Part shown: one piece after another, positions 41,001 to 52,814 of the stretch
How positions within the stretch are numbered: the first letter of the stretch is position 1
Layout: the number at the start of each line of letters is the position of its first letter
Assembly (NCBI GenBank): GCA_947179485.1
Contig: OX359247.1
Coordinates: forward strand, 6,787,060-6,851,059
Direction: 5' to 3'
Origin: Allacma fusca
Lineage: Eukaryota > Arthropoda > Collembola > Symphypleona > Sminthuridae
DNA length: 64,000 bases
Position numbers and translations under genes: made by a program
Notes under the pieces: model-generated
What the model was told of the DNA's origin: nothing
Database searches by the model: none
The model's input: only the letters and a program-made list of their open reading frames with translations

Positions 41001-41888
41001 AATACTCCAACTCAAGTTGTGTTATATGCCATAGATAGGCTGTCTTTGACTGCCAGCAGGTGAACCAACTACAAATAATGAAGAGCTATACGTATGTAAT
41101 CCCATGTTTCCTCATGGACTGTCGTTGACTCACCCCCAGTGCAATACTAGCTGGTGGTTTTTTGCATCCGAGCATCTCTCTGACTTGTTATTATTGTTAC
41201 TCATAGGAAAACAACAACTCTGTCACTTATGCAAATACAAAACTGCTTGGTTGGGGAAAAAAAAGCGTTTAGTGATGGAGTGTCTTTTCCTTTAAGTAAT
41301 TACTATGTATGTGTGACTACATGCGTATGTACATAATTACATATGTAGATACTCACTAGCATCAGGGTCGGAGGTATATCTGGTCAGAGTCAGAAAACAA
41401 GAATACCAGTTGAAGATAATGAATTTGAATTTTAATCTCCAGTCAGTGTAGTAATGTGGGTAGTGGGTAGCTGGGGAGTTGATAAGGGCAAGATAGTTAC
41501 ACACGGAGAGATGAGTTGGGTTCACCTTATTATTGGAGCATGTAATAGACCATAATAAAAGTGACCCGAAGGATGAGGTAAACTCAAGAAAACCTGCTCT
41601 CATCACGAAAATGGCCAAGAAATGAGGATGAAATGGCACAGAGGGTGAACACTAGCGAACAGTATGGGTCTTCATGTAATAACGTTCGTGCACTATTAAC
41701 AACGATAGAGGAGCTACCACGTGGAAGGCAGACCAGCTTATTATGGTTAAAGAGTCAATTCTGGGCTGTAATCATGCCCACATATGGAAATGAAACCTTT
41801 CCTCCTTCAATCTCCTCAGCTTGCGTACACTCATAATTTACAATGCACCAGAGTGTACTATTTGAGATGTCTCCAAAAAACCTCGGTA

Positions 41889-41915
41889 CACTACTACTAC
41901 TACTACTACTACTAC
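41889..41915. repeat. (ACT)n microsatellite
   Basis: About nine ACT triplets, the same unit as the array at 9188-9212. Confidence 0.9.
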
Positions 41916-43008
41916 AAATAATTACATACAGGGTATAAAACCCCATCCACTATCAAAAGCCTCATATTACGAATTTAATATGTCCGGGTACCGGTCTGAT
42001 CCTAGGAATGTATGATCTAATGTTATATGTACACAAGCATGTAACTCATGTTTACCTTCCTAGCCCTACTTGATACAGTATAGACTCCATGAGTGAATTT
42101 ATACACTAGACTTCCATCCATAGAAGATTTCTGGGTAATTTCCAGTAATTGTATGAGTGTGTAGAGGAGATCCGAGCCTCAAACTACGGAAATGGCCCCT
42201 AACCCAGGAACCCTTTGAACGTTCGGAAGAATTGTAATGTAATACAGTAATATTCATGCACTCATGCTCTGAGCAAGAATCCAGAATTCCTGAGAAGGGG
42301 CAATTTGTATGAAGCTACACTTTTAAAAATTTATAACCAAACAGCTCCGACGCACACCTTCCTCCAACCTTCCCAGCTCTCTTCGTATATAAATATTAGT
42401 TTTCTCTCCAGTATTTACTATCGAGGTCCGGAGCTATTGACAGGTTGGCTCTATACAACCTCCAATGACATGACAGCCAGCTTGTTAAGGAGTTTTTTAA
42501 GGAAAAAACCCGCTTGACCTCTGAACCAGGAACTGAGAGTATGTGGAGGTTTGAATGCTCTGCAAGTGTAGATTTAAATCCATGCCTGCCAAGAAAAGCA
42601 CCCAAGAAGACATTCTCATTAAGAAAGAGAGAATACGGTAAAGGAAAAAGAAACTGCCTTGAAACTTTTACTCGCTCCCCATATCCAATGGGGTGCAAGC
42701 TTGGGAATAGAAAACAAGCTTGGGTATATATGTATGCTCGTCTGTGTACACAGATCTACCTATGTAAGTATCTACGTATTGACTTAGCAGGGACGGGAGA
42801 GCGAAGAAAATGGAGACATCACACGCTGTTTTGTTTCTTTCCTTCAATTTAAATGGAATTATTTCCGAGGTGAATGGCATAAATAAATCTTGCCGGGCTC
42901 AAAGTCTAGACTCGAGACAAAGCCAGAATATTAAACTCCAGTTCAAATTTACATTTAGGCTTTGCTCTTTTCCTCAGCTTTCAAACAGCACGTCTAGAAA
43001 GCACACTT

Positions 43009-43010
<2 letters not shown>

Positions 43011-43057
<47 letters not shown>
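43011..43057. repeat. (CT)n microsatellite
   Basis: About 23 perfect CT units. Confidence 0.95.
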
Positions 43058-43058
<1 letters not shown>

Positions 43059-45352
43059 GCTCTCACGGAAGAAGAGGAAATCCATTGAAATTTCTTTGAG
43101 GATACGCTAACGATCTTCTCTGTCCGTCCTATGATCTTCACCCGCAGTCAGTTGTTTACTCAGGGATACCATCAGTAATAAGAATGCAAACTGCCACATC
43201 CCAAGTAGTAATTTACTTCTCAGGACCGGCCCAGTATACATAGCTGCATCTTCACTTACTCACAGTTGCATTCATTTCCACAAACGTCCTAGGTTTTCAA
43301 ACGACTCCTCAAAGTCTATAAAAGGAAACTTGCATGAGGCTCTGTGACAACTGTATGAGTACTTATACTCCAACAAGTAACATATTGCTTGAATTTGTAA
43401 CAACTAAATGCTTCTCACATAATCTCACAAGTCGTTGCTGCAAATCACTTGTTCCTTTCCTTCAACTTCATCTCTTAAGCCAAAGCTGGAGTATTTATCT
43501 CCTCACTACTCCAGATGTCAATGCCAACAATTTCCCAGAGCCGCAATCCCTGATTGCTTTTGGCAAACCAAAACTTTTCCTTGAATTGTGATGCATGAAG
43601 GGTGTTTAGAACCAGTACGTACATATTACTATACCAGGAGTATTGTAATCGTCTCTTCCAAATTGTAAGTTACAATCTATTATCAACGCCGTGTAGTAAA
43701 TGCTCCCATTTTTTTAAATTTACAAAAGTTGCAAAATACTTCCCTCCATTTCAATAAGGACCAGAAGATGTACTATTATCTCGGCCCAGAAACATTTCCA
43801 AGGGAGGATTCGGGCATTTGAATGTAGATATTTTTATGTGTATGTGTAGATATTTGTACGGATGAGAGCTACAATTCCATGGATGATTCTAGAAAAAGAA
43901 ATCAAAGGGCTTAGAGTGGAAACAGCTTTATTTTGCATGCAAGTGGTAATCCAATCCCTGCAGAAGTGAATACTCAGAGCAATATGTAGGAGAGGCTGCT
44001 CTCTCTCTGAGGATCCTGGGCTAATTCCTGATGGCACCAGATCTGTCAAGAGAGTAGAGGCCCGTGGAAATGAGAAGACTTGCTGTACATTCTGAGGTTT
44101 CCTAGTAAACCACGGGGCAAAGTCCCTTGTGAGCATACGCCTTCTGTCATTACAAATCTGTGTGGTGGATATATTGTTACTACTGTCTTCAGGACAAAAT
44201 ATATTGCCTCTCCTCTGTGTACTCACTTGAGCCCAGGGAGCAGAGTACAAATGAACAATGCGATTTGTAGACTAGATTTCACTCGGAAAATATAGGAAAG
44301 GGAAACAAATGTAGAGACTCGAGACTACTAATATAAGACTTGCTAAACTGGAAACAGGCCCCATGCATTAATAGGACGGGATATAAGGTCCTATATCTAT
44401 AGGAAACGTGCTGAGGGATGGGAGGGAATAGGAAAATACTGAAATATACCTCAAGGTATATAGATATGGGGATTGCACCATACAAAATATGTATTTGTAG
44501 CAATTGTACATCTCGGGACTGAGCAGTGTCCGTATGTATGTATTGGTACATCCACAATTGTAGGAGAAGTTGTAGTCGAGCGAGGAACGCGAGTCGTAAC
44601 GAGTGTGTAACAACAGCCACAACTCACGAATACAATAAACTCATAAGTGTCTAGTTAGGTAATATAAAGTAGCAGGAAAGCAATTTTTGCCTCTTGGATA
44701 TGAGAGTATTTATCAAATTCACCACACGATTTCAACACGGTGCGTGGTTAGCAGGAGCCAAAGCGAAAGCCCGTATGATTTGTGTAATCTAAGGTGAATG
44801 ATTCATTGCCTTCATTGTAACACTCAGAGAGATCCTCATGAGATGAGTCTTTTATTTAATGAATGGCACAAGCAGCCAAAATATATTCCTCAGCCTCCAG
44901 TAAAACTCGTTAGGAGCATATACTGTACTAAGGGAGGAGGAGGTGATGCCTTGATGCTCCTGTGATATCCCATGCCATTATTCCATTAACTATTTACATC
45001 CCTGTAATGCTATTTGCTTTTTCCAGCCTCCATCTCCTACAACTAGTAGTAGCTTCTCACCCTCGTAAAGTAGTCATGCATGAAAAGATGAGGGAAAAAA
45101 ATACGAAGCTACCACTACTGTGTATCCCTACCCTACTTCTTCACTCCCAGGTTATCAAAGAAGACTGGCCCAATCCGATATACATCGGGTAACATCAATT
45201 CTCAAAGTTCGACCTACCCCTTTACCTATGGACAATACAAACGTGTTTAACTTTTTTCTAAAAAAAAAAAAAAAAACTTTCATGGGAGAAAAAAAAATCA
45301 ACCCGTGCACAAGTGCATAGCATGCATTCATCCATTTACTTAAAATGTACAG

Positions 45353-45406
45353 GCAGGCGGCGATCGCCACACGAAACAGCGATTCCAACCAAATTACTTA
45401 CATCAG
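45353..45406 (+). other. Candidate 54-bp GC-rich micro-exon
   Basis: A GC-rich island in AT-rich DNA bounded by an acceptor (aaaatgtacag) and a perfect donor (cag then gtgagt). It is exactly 18 codons, so it could be included or skipped without changing frame. Two frames are open: AGGDRHTKQRFQPNYLHQ, or one base later a frame containing AAIATRNSDSNQITYI. It includes the 10-bp palindrome GGCGATCGCC. No partner exon was identified, so this is only a candidate. Confidence 0.2.
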
Positions 45407-45788
45407 GTGAGTTCATTTTTCTGCCTCTACACACAAGGAGTGCTACACTTGTATTCTACATATGTACATACGACATGATGTTTACTCACCATTCATACAT
45501 CTTGTCCAACCAACACAGCTCACTGCTAATGTAAAGTACACGGACCAGTTTTGGAAAAATAGAAATAATATAGAGAAGAGTTATGACGCAAAAGTGGAGT
45601 CTCAGGGCTCCAGCCTCCAGCTACTGTTCTCCTCCTGTAACTTATCCTCAAAGTCTCTAATAACCAGACTCAAGTTTTACTGGCATACAGTATACTGTAC
45701 CTCTTCCGTTCTTTAAACGTCTAGGGTTATTCCTTCTAGTAATCTCTCCATACTTCAGAGTAATTAAAATCCGGGTTCCCTCTACAAT

Positions 45789-45905
45789 ATGGCTACCATC
45801 AGATCAGTACTGTACAACAAGTCTGGAGCAAAAGGCGGATTTAATACACACAGCATTGGCGACCATACAAATTCCGGCATTAGTACAAGAACATCAGGAA
45901 ATTAA
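45789..45905 (+). CDS. Candidate small open frame, 38 aa
   Basis: ATG to TAA, 38 residues starting MATIRSVLYNKSGAKGGFN and rich in Gly, Ser, Thr and Asn. It is immediately followed in another frame by an open stretch (45906-46130) that reads VDHDHYNRGLGDVVLKMNAI. The protein-like composition over about 340 bases, across a frame change, could mean a decayed coding element. No domain is recognised; chance is a fair alternative. Confidence 0.12.
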   Translation: MATIRSVLYNKSGAKGGFNTHSIGDHTNSGISTRTSGN

Positions 45906-47549
45906 ATGTATTTATCCTGTCAAGCCTTTAGAATTGAAATACTAGTTGACCATGACCATTACAACAGAGGGCTCGGAGACGTAGTATTAAAAATGAATGC
46001 TATCCTTTCAAAATGCCCCACTACTGTGAGAGCACCGTGCACTCAAATAATTAAAGGTGGTTTAATTCATGGAAATATCCAAATATTATTGTATGGAATA
46101 TGTATGTATGTACATCTACAAATTAATTAAGCTCCCTCCACGCTCCAAAAACGGTCCGAGGTCAGTTGTGTTCGTATCGTAGCCACCTATGAGCATTGTA
46201 ACCATTGAGATATATTGCTGGTGAAGAAACTCTTAACAAATTGAACTTGTTTGGGTATTTATTCCAGTGTAGAATTCTACTACAGTATTTCATGGGAAAC
46301 ATACATACATAGATATGTGTATGTATCTCTGGGTGTACATAAATATGCGCATCTGATGGTAGCCTGTTCATGTATCTACTATCTATCTATATATAGTAGG
46401 AAATATTTATTGAAAAAGACAACATGCTTTGGGAATGTAGATTTAGCATGAGGTTGTTTTTCATAAATAGTAGCTTGAGGCACTCAAACTTGTACATATT
46501 TTATGTACAGCTCTCTTTTATTTATTTGATCTTTCCATCTACTACAGCTAATTTCTTGATATGTTCCCATTGTCCCGAGGTGTACATATTGTTTTGGCTC
46601 TGCCTGGCTCCCAGTACAAGATTTAGAGGTTAGGGGGAGAGTATACACAAGTAGACACATTTACTGGGACGTAAATAGATTTTAATTATAATTTGTCTCG
46701 GAAATGATATATGGAAGCGTAAATATAGGGAATTTTAACTTGATGAATCGTAGCGTCTTCGCAAGAGTCACGCTGAGGTGGGACATTGCATAGGTACTTT
46801 TGGTTACTTATGTCGTAGGGGATTTGACTACTTGAGATATAATGGAGTATGTAATTATATATGTATATAGGAAAGGTAGTTTTTTCTCAGGAGGAAATTC
46901 TACTACATCGACAAACGGCGGCCCCACGCTAGGATTTACTTTTTTTGTTCTTATTCATCTGTACTATTGGGGTACTTGTTGAGAATGTTAGGACTTCCTC
47001 TCTGTCTTTGTCTCTTTCTCTCTTGTTCATCGGGCCTAGTCACACTCTAACAAAGGCCCATGATCAATTTCTTCCCGACCCTGCCGCCTTCATGTCTTGT
47101 CGTGTAAAATTTGTCTCACCGTTTGAATTTATTGACATGTCATATTTTGTCCTCGGAAATAAATAAATTGATGCAGCTCCGTTTTTTTTTGTTCTGAAGA
47201 GTCCTCATATTTTTACAATAATATCCATGCTTGCATGACAATCATGATAAAATCTTACCATTAATTTTTATTTTATCCCTGAGTCCATGATTACATACTA
47301 CATACTGTACTCCGTCGTGTCCTCCTCATAGTCATACAAAGCATGTGCAATTAGCCTGTACTGTAGATATGTACATAGGTTCTTCACATGTCCATGTGCA
47401 TCCAAGTCCCCTGTGATACTGTGAAGTAGTGGCCGGCTCTGACTTGAGTAATAACAGCTGTCGTGGCAGTTATTACTGTGTGAAAGTCTCAACTACACCT
47501 TCGGTGTCGCTGGGCCTAGGATGGGTTTTGAGGTATGTACCTCAAATTG

Positions 47550-47574
47550 GAGAGAGAGAGAGAGAGAGAGAGAG
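47550..47574. repeat. (GA)12 microsatellite
   Basis: About twelve perfect GA units. Confidence 0.95.
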
Positions 47575-50500
47575 ACAGGAAATTATTAATGTCCGCAGAA
47601 AAGGCTATCCATTGACGATTGGCTAATTTCCCCCGAGCGCTAATTTATTTCATGTTGGGATTTTTTCTCCGAATCATTATCATATCTTGAGACACTGTGA
47701 AAACAGAAAATTCAAGTCTCCCGGGGAGAGCTGACTCTGCAATGAAATAAAAGACAATAATAATTTTTCTTAGATTACAGCTGAGGGGACACACCGGACC
47801 TTGTGTGAGACATTCCGTCACCGTCTTGTTCTCCCTGGCACGAGTCATTTGTCCTTTTGTCAAGTCTCAATTTTCTTTGTCTGATCAAGATGACAACAAT
47901 GATGATGTCAGCCTTGATGGACGGAGTCTCCATGCCTGACCACAAGTGAGAGTATTATCAACTAATGATCAGTTCCCATCTCCGAGTGCCCTCACAAGTC
48001 TATAACTTTCAAAATTCCCCTTTTCCAAAATATTTAGAAAAAGTAGATACACTTAAGCACAATTTGGTAGGAATAATTATTGGAATTTTTTAAAACCATG
48101 GAGCATTAATAGTCTCATATTGCCTTCATTAAATTATATGTAAGTTTAGAAATATTTCCAGGCAGAATTCCCTCAATAGATTTCCCCAGCGTTAGTCCAT
48201 AGTGGCAGATGCTGGCTAAAACAATGGGATTTTTTCCTCTCACAACAAGTCTCCCTGCTAAGTTTGTCTTAACCCTTGGGTAAATGCACATCTTGAGTAT
48301 CTATGTATAATGGAGATAGGACATACGGATAAGATACATACCTGTGCTGTCGTAATGTTTGAATAGCGTCACTTATGGTCAGTACATCCCAACAACGACG
48401 TATGTATGTATGTACAAGCCTGGAAACACACGTGAAGACAACGGGCATGAAAAGGGGGGTAGAGGGAATGACAAAATACTTCTCGGAAAAATAAAATCAT
48501 CGAGATTATAAAAGTCGAGGCTATTGTTCTAAAGTATCTCCGATTATCCCTGATAAAATAAATCCTTGTACATTTAAAACAAAGAGATAAGCTCTTACAA
48601 GTCTTGCCCTCCAGGTCAATACTCCTCATTCAGGATAACCCATTTGAGACACGAGTCTGCTTTTCAAGGGAGAAAACAAATTCTAAAGGGAATTAAAATT
48701 TCCCCCCCCCCCCCGAAGCACACAATAATCATATGGAAGCTCACTTTTGAGGGACATTTCCCTTATTGTGAGTATGTACTATGAGCAAAATTAATAAAGG
48801 CATGGGTAATTTACTTCAAAGTCTAAGTAGCAATTTAAATTTGGGCTGAGAACTGGGGATTCTGTACTAGAATCTATTCCCAGATAGTCAAGAGGACTAT
48901 TGGACAGTTAATGAAAACTAATTGGGAGGGGAAGATGGAGGAGGTTTGGGAAAGGATCATAAAAGGTCTACTGTGGGAGCAATAAAATCAACTATGAGGA
49001 GAAAATTTCTTTAAGAGTGTAACCTTTTGTAAAATTTGTGAGGCAATAAATGCCACAGGTTGCACCATCCACACGCATCCTCACTTTATGTATGTTTCTC
49101 TGAAACATGAATGCAAGTCTATGACAAAGACAATTTCAATTTCACACCGAATTGCCTTTGAACACTCTGCCAGCTCTGTTGACATGGGCGTACATACACG
49201 GGCTCATGCATCACCTCCGACGGTAAGTGTATGTTTAACTCCTTCAAGTTCACAATAAACGCTCATGTTTATCTTTATCGTGGCAATAGTCCCACAGCTA
49301 TTCTTGCAATAAATTACCCTTAATGCTTATAAAGATGAACAACTCCATCCTCGCACTGGACTTGTTTATCGGCAGTATTGTCTTTTTGGAGGAACCTCAA
49401 ATGAAACTAGAGATTGGGATCTGTGACTTTCACAACAGCATATCTATATCTTCCAACAGGCTGAGCTCACACGTTTCACGGATGAACATATTATTTGACT
49501 TTAACAGATCCACAATATATATGTAAGTATTGTCAGGAGGAGTCCCAAAATTGCGGCCTAATGAAAGTTATAGCAGGAATAAAATCTTCCTGGAAGAAAC
49601 TTTAGAGATGTTGTAGAAAGAACGAAAATGTCTATCCAAGGTTGTGTCTTTTTTCCCCAGACATTTAACTCCAAAGAGAAAAAATACGGAAATTTTCTTA
49701 TGATCCCAGTTTGGAGGCTCTGATACTTTCCAGTGAAGGTATAACCATGTCATGTTAATATTTGCATCTGGACATATGCAGCTATTATAATAATTTGTAA
49801 GCACCAAAGTTTTAACACTTTCAACGCATTGCTAAACATCTCAATAGGGTTGGAGATGACAGGAGTAGAAATATCTACTTCTCAAGTAATTGAAGTTACA
49901 GCCAGATGATTCAAAATGTCTTCCTATAATGATTAGAAAATTTGCAATACTTCCTCATGAAGTTTTCTGGATATATGTACTATGATCATTTGTATCACCC
50001 CTCACCCTAACTGTATAATCCGTTGAAAGTCAAATTCCAAGAATAGACTCATGCTGGTTAACACTTACTGTGTAAATGTTTCCTCGAAAACCTCATTACA
50101 AATTATGTTTGGGTACTCTGAATTTACAGACGTCAGCTGAGTCTGAGTCCGTTGACTTCCCATCCACTTGCGGAAGGTTTTTGGGAACATGCTTTAAGTG
50201 CGGTTGCAACTGTTGCAAGGAAGCACCGGGAAATTCTGGTGAATTAATGTCAATCAAAGGTTTTATGCTTGTCGAAAACAGGGCCACACGACCGCATGTA
50301 CTTACTCCCAATTTGACACTTCCTACGGATTCAAATTATTACGTTCATGTAAATAGAGCATGTCGAATTTTTGACGGTGTCGAAGCTCATGTTTGTGCAA
50401 CTCAGAATGAGTGAGACATGCTCTTTCCTGGTTACTCGTATTTCCAGGGTTCCAGCCAATCCTGTGTCGTGTAGCAGACGGAAGTGGGTGGGAAAGGGTA

Positions 50501-52465
50501 TAGTGTGTGGTTCTAACCTTTTATGAATCTGCTGAAAACAGATGAGAAAAAATTGGGATGAAAATGTGATTTTAGACTTGATGTAGGTAGATAAAAGGAA
50601 TTTGGTTGGGAATTTCGAGCGGGATATACTCCGAGATGTGTTCAAAGTTCAAGGTTGTAATAATTATATGTATCTCTGTCAATATCTCTGAGTTAAACGG
50701 GGCATACAATAAATTAACGTAGTTTTAGATTTGGGGCAATTAGAGAAAAGTCATTGACCTGGTCAAACACCCGACTAGATTTCTACTGAAAAGCTCCTGT
50801 GTGATATGCTTCCCCGGAGTGCTTGCGTTGATCTGGTTCTTTCTCTGATACCTTAGCCTGGATATCCGATGGTGTCATCAGTACATAGTAACATAGTATA
50901 GTTGTTAGCCTTTCAAAAATTGACATTTCGGTTATAGTTTATGATAGGCCATTCAAGGGATTTTCTGAGATATGAATACTTATGTTAATTATCAAAATAG
51001 CCTTGAAGATGAATGGTCCTTGGTAAGTTATACGGAAAGTTCAGAGACCAGAGGAATACAATACAGGAGAGAGGATCGTTGTTTAAGGAACTTTATTTAA
51101 ATAGGCATGAACGGGATCCAAGGGATTTATTTCAATTGACTCCTTTCTTTAACACAAGAATACATAATTACTTAATTTGACAATCTTCACATGTTATGAG
51201 ATTTCTTGTGAACGTTCGCAGTAGTGAAAAATTTCAATAAATTGTCTGTCTTTTGAAGATGAGGCGGACTGTAAAAACATCAAATACAGAAGAACGTAAT
51301 GGATTATGTATTCTACATCCCACAATTACAGTATTTTACATAAAATATCCTTTTTACAAACTTTTCTCTTGTTTGGATTCGTAGTTTACGTCTCTTTTTT
51401 AAAATTGGGGAGAAGTGAGACTCTATTGCAACTGATTTTGCTCGCATGAGCCCTCTTTGACAGTAAGTTGCTGTTTACACTTACACTACATCTCACACAT
51501 GCTACAGCTACAGTAACCCAAATTATGTTCATATATTGATATAACAATCGAAATAAAAAAATAAAAGTAGGATTATGGGATGGAAGATTTTAGGAGAGAA
51601 AGTTCAGATTTGCCAAAAACCCACCATTAAAAAAGACACTGAGAGGGAGCATTTTATATAAACTCAAACGCATCAACGATTACAAATAACTTGAGAATGG
51701 TATTCAAATAGGGACGTTACATAGGACGATAAAGCCGGAATCTCTGACATGGGAAATATTCAATTAATTTACATGTAGATATCTGTGGCGGACAGAGAGT
51801 AAAAGGTTTCACAAGAGGAATGAACTTTTTTGGGTGAGATGACGGCGTCAGAGCTAAAGACAACGTCCGTACAATCTGCTCTCAACCCATCTGCCACACA
51901 GTTGTTGGTCACAGGGAAATGTGACATACGTGTGAGTCTAGTGTTAGAAGTGTCGCCTGTCCTTTTGGTACTGCTCCGCTGCTTGATACCATCCGACAAT
52001 TCACCCTACACGCTTTATCTAACAACTGGAATGGCCTTTTAATTATGTATATTACCTCTCTCTTAAATTCCGTGTAAATTATGCAACCGCAAAACAGAGA
52101 GTAACACACGTGTGCCGTGGTTTAAGTTTACTTACGTCCTCCACTCCTCCGATTGTACGAGTGTACTTACTGGTGTTAAGCAGTAACCCTACAATGTCTC
52201 AAGAATTTATGAGTACACAATGCTGATTTGTGAGCCAATATACCCACTGCTTCTGAAGTACATGTAGATGGAACTAGCTCTTGGAAAAGTTGCAGTAGCC
52301 ACTTCCCATCAAACTATATATTAAGCAAGCTTAATTTACTGGGAGTGTGCACATTTTATTGGAGTTGGTATTTAAATTGAGGATTTTGCATTTGTAAAGA
52401 GCTTAGATTGGGATGATAGGAGCATTTTCCACAACAACGCCTGGTTTCTTTTGTTTATATACAAA

Positions 52466-52481
52466 ACATGACATGTCATGT
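52466..52481. repeat. 16-bp perfect palindrome
   Basis: ACATGACATGTCATGT equals its reverse complement. Related CATGT repeats lie at about 30808-30828. Confidence 0.9.
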
Positions 52482-52566
52482 CGTTCGTGAGTCAAAAGAG
52501 AATTTAGGATTCTTGCGTAACGTACAGGATTTAAAAGCTTATTTGGCCCAGAGGTTTCCTTGACTG

Positions 52567-52567
<1 letters not shown>

Positions 52568-52603
<36 letters not shown>
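52568..52603. repeat. (CT)18 microsatellite
   Basis: About eighteen perfect CT units, 140 bases from a candidate minus-strand exon. Confidence 0.95.
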
Positions 52604-52606
<3 letters not shown>

Positions 52607-52746
52607 CGCATCGCTCTCTCCCTCCTTAATATGCCTAGAATATAGTATTTTACTGTAATGTACTAAAAGGTGCAGAAAAGCTGGGACTATCAAGCCACGA
52701 TAGAGTTAGACTTGGGTGGGTTGATAGAAATTTTAACATTACTCAC

Positions 52747-52814
52747 CTGACTTCTTTCACAGCACGATGTAATTGGTTTTGTTGTCTTCTACCTACATTC
52801 TCTCTTGACTCCAT
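52747..52814 (-). CDS. Candidate first coding exon on the minus strand
   Basis: On minus, an ATG in a strong context (GCCATGG) starts a hydrophilic, basic reading frame, MESRENVGRRQQNQLHRAV, that runs into a consensus donor (cag then gtgagt) after 22 codons and two bases. The frame is also open upstream of the ATG, so it could be an internal exon. Partner exons would be at lower coordinates; the open minus-strand frames near 51770-51990 are possible but could not be joined unambiguously. No domain is recognised. Confidence 0.18.

Larger units (their letters stand above)
40824..45352. other. 3' flank and intergenic DNA
   Basis: No gene is convincingly visible. The region contains an (ACT)n array at 41889 and a (CT)n array at 43011. 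A 138-codon open frame on minus (43834-44250) starts at no ATG, has overlapping open frames on plus and shows no domain. Copies of the dispersed motif occur at 41318-41350 and 42725-42780. Confidence 0.4.
46131..52746. other. Intergenic DNA
   Basis: AT-rich DNA without a recognisable gene. It contains a (GA)n tract at 47550, a C13 run at 48702-48714, a 16-bp palindrome at 52466 and a (CT)n array at 52568. Two spots, 50127-50240 and 51770-52040, are open on both strands and are discussed in the findings. Dispersed motif copies occur at 46300-46325 and 48400-48420. Confidence 0.35.

Noticed and set aside
43834..44250. 138-codon minus-strand open frame
   Set aside because: No ATG at its start, overlapping open frames on plus, no recognisable domain. 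Kept out because about this many long frames are expected by chance.
47429..47560. GSYYCVKVST reading, similar to the end of an immunoglobulin V domain
   Set aside because: Only the YYC motif matches; no upstream Ig strands, no partner cysteine at the right distance, and it runs into a (GA)n repeat.
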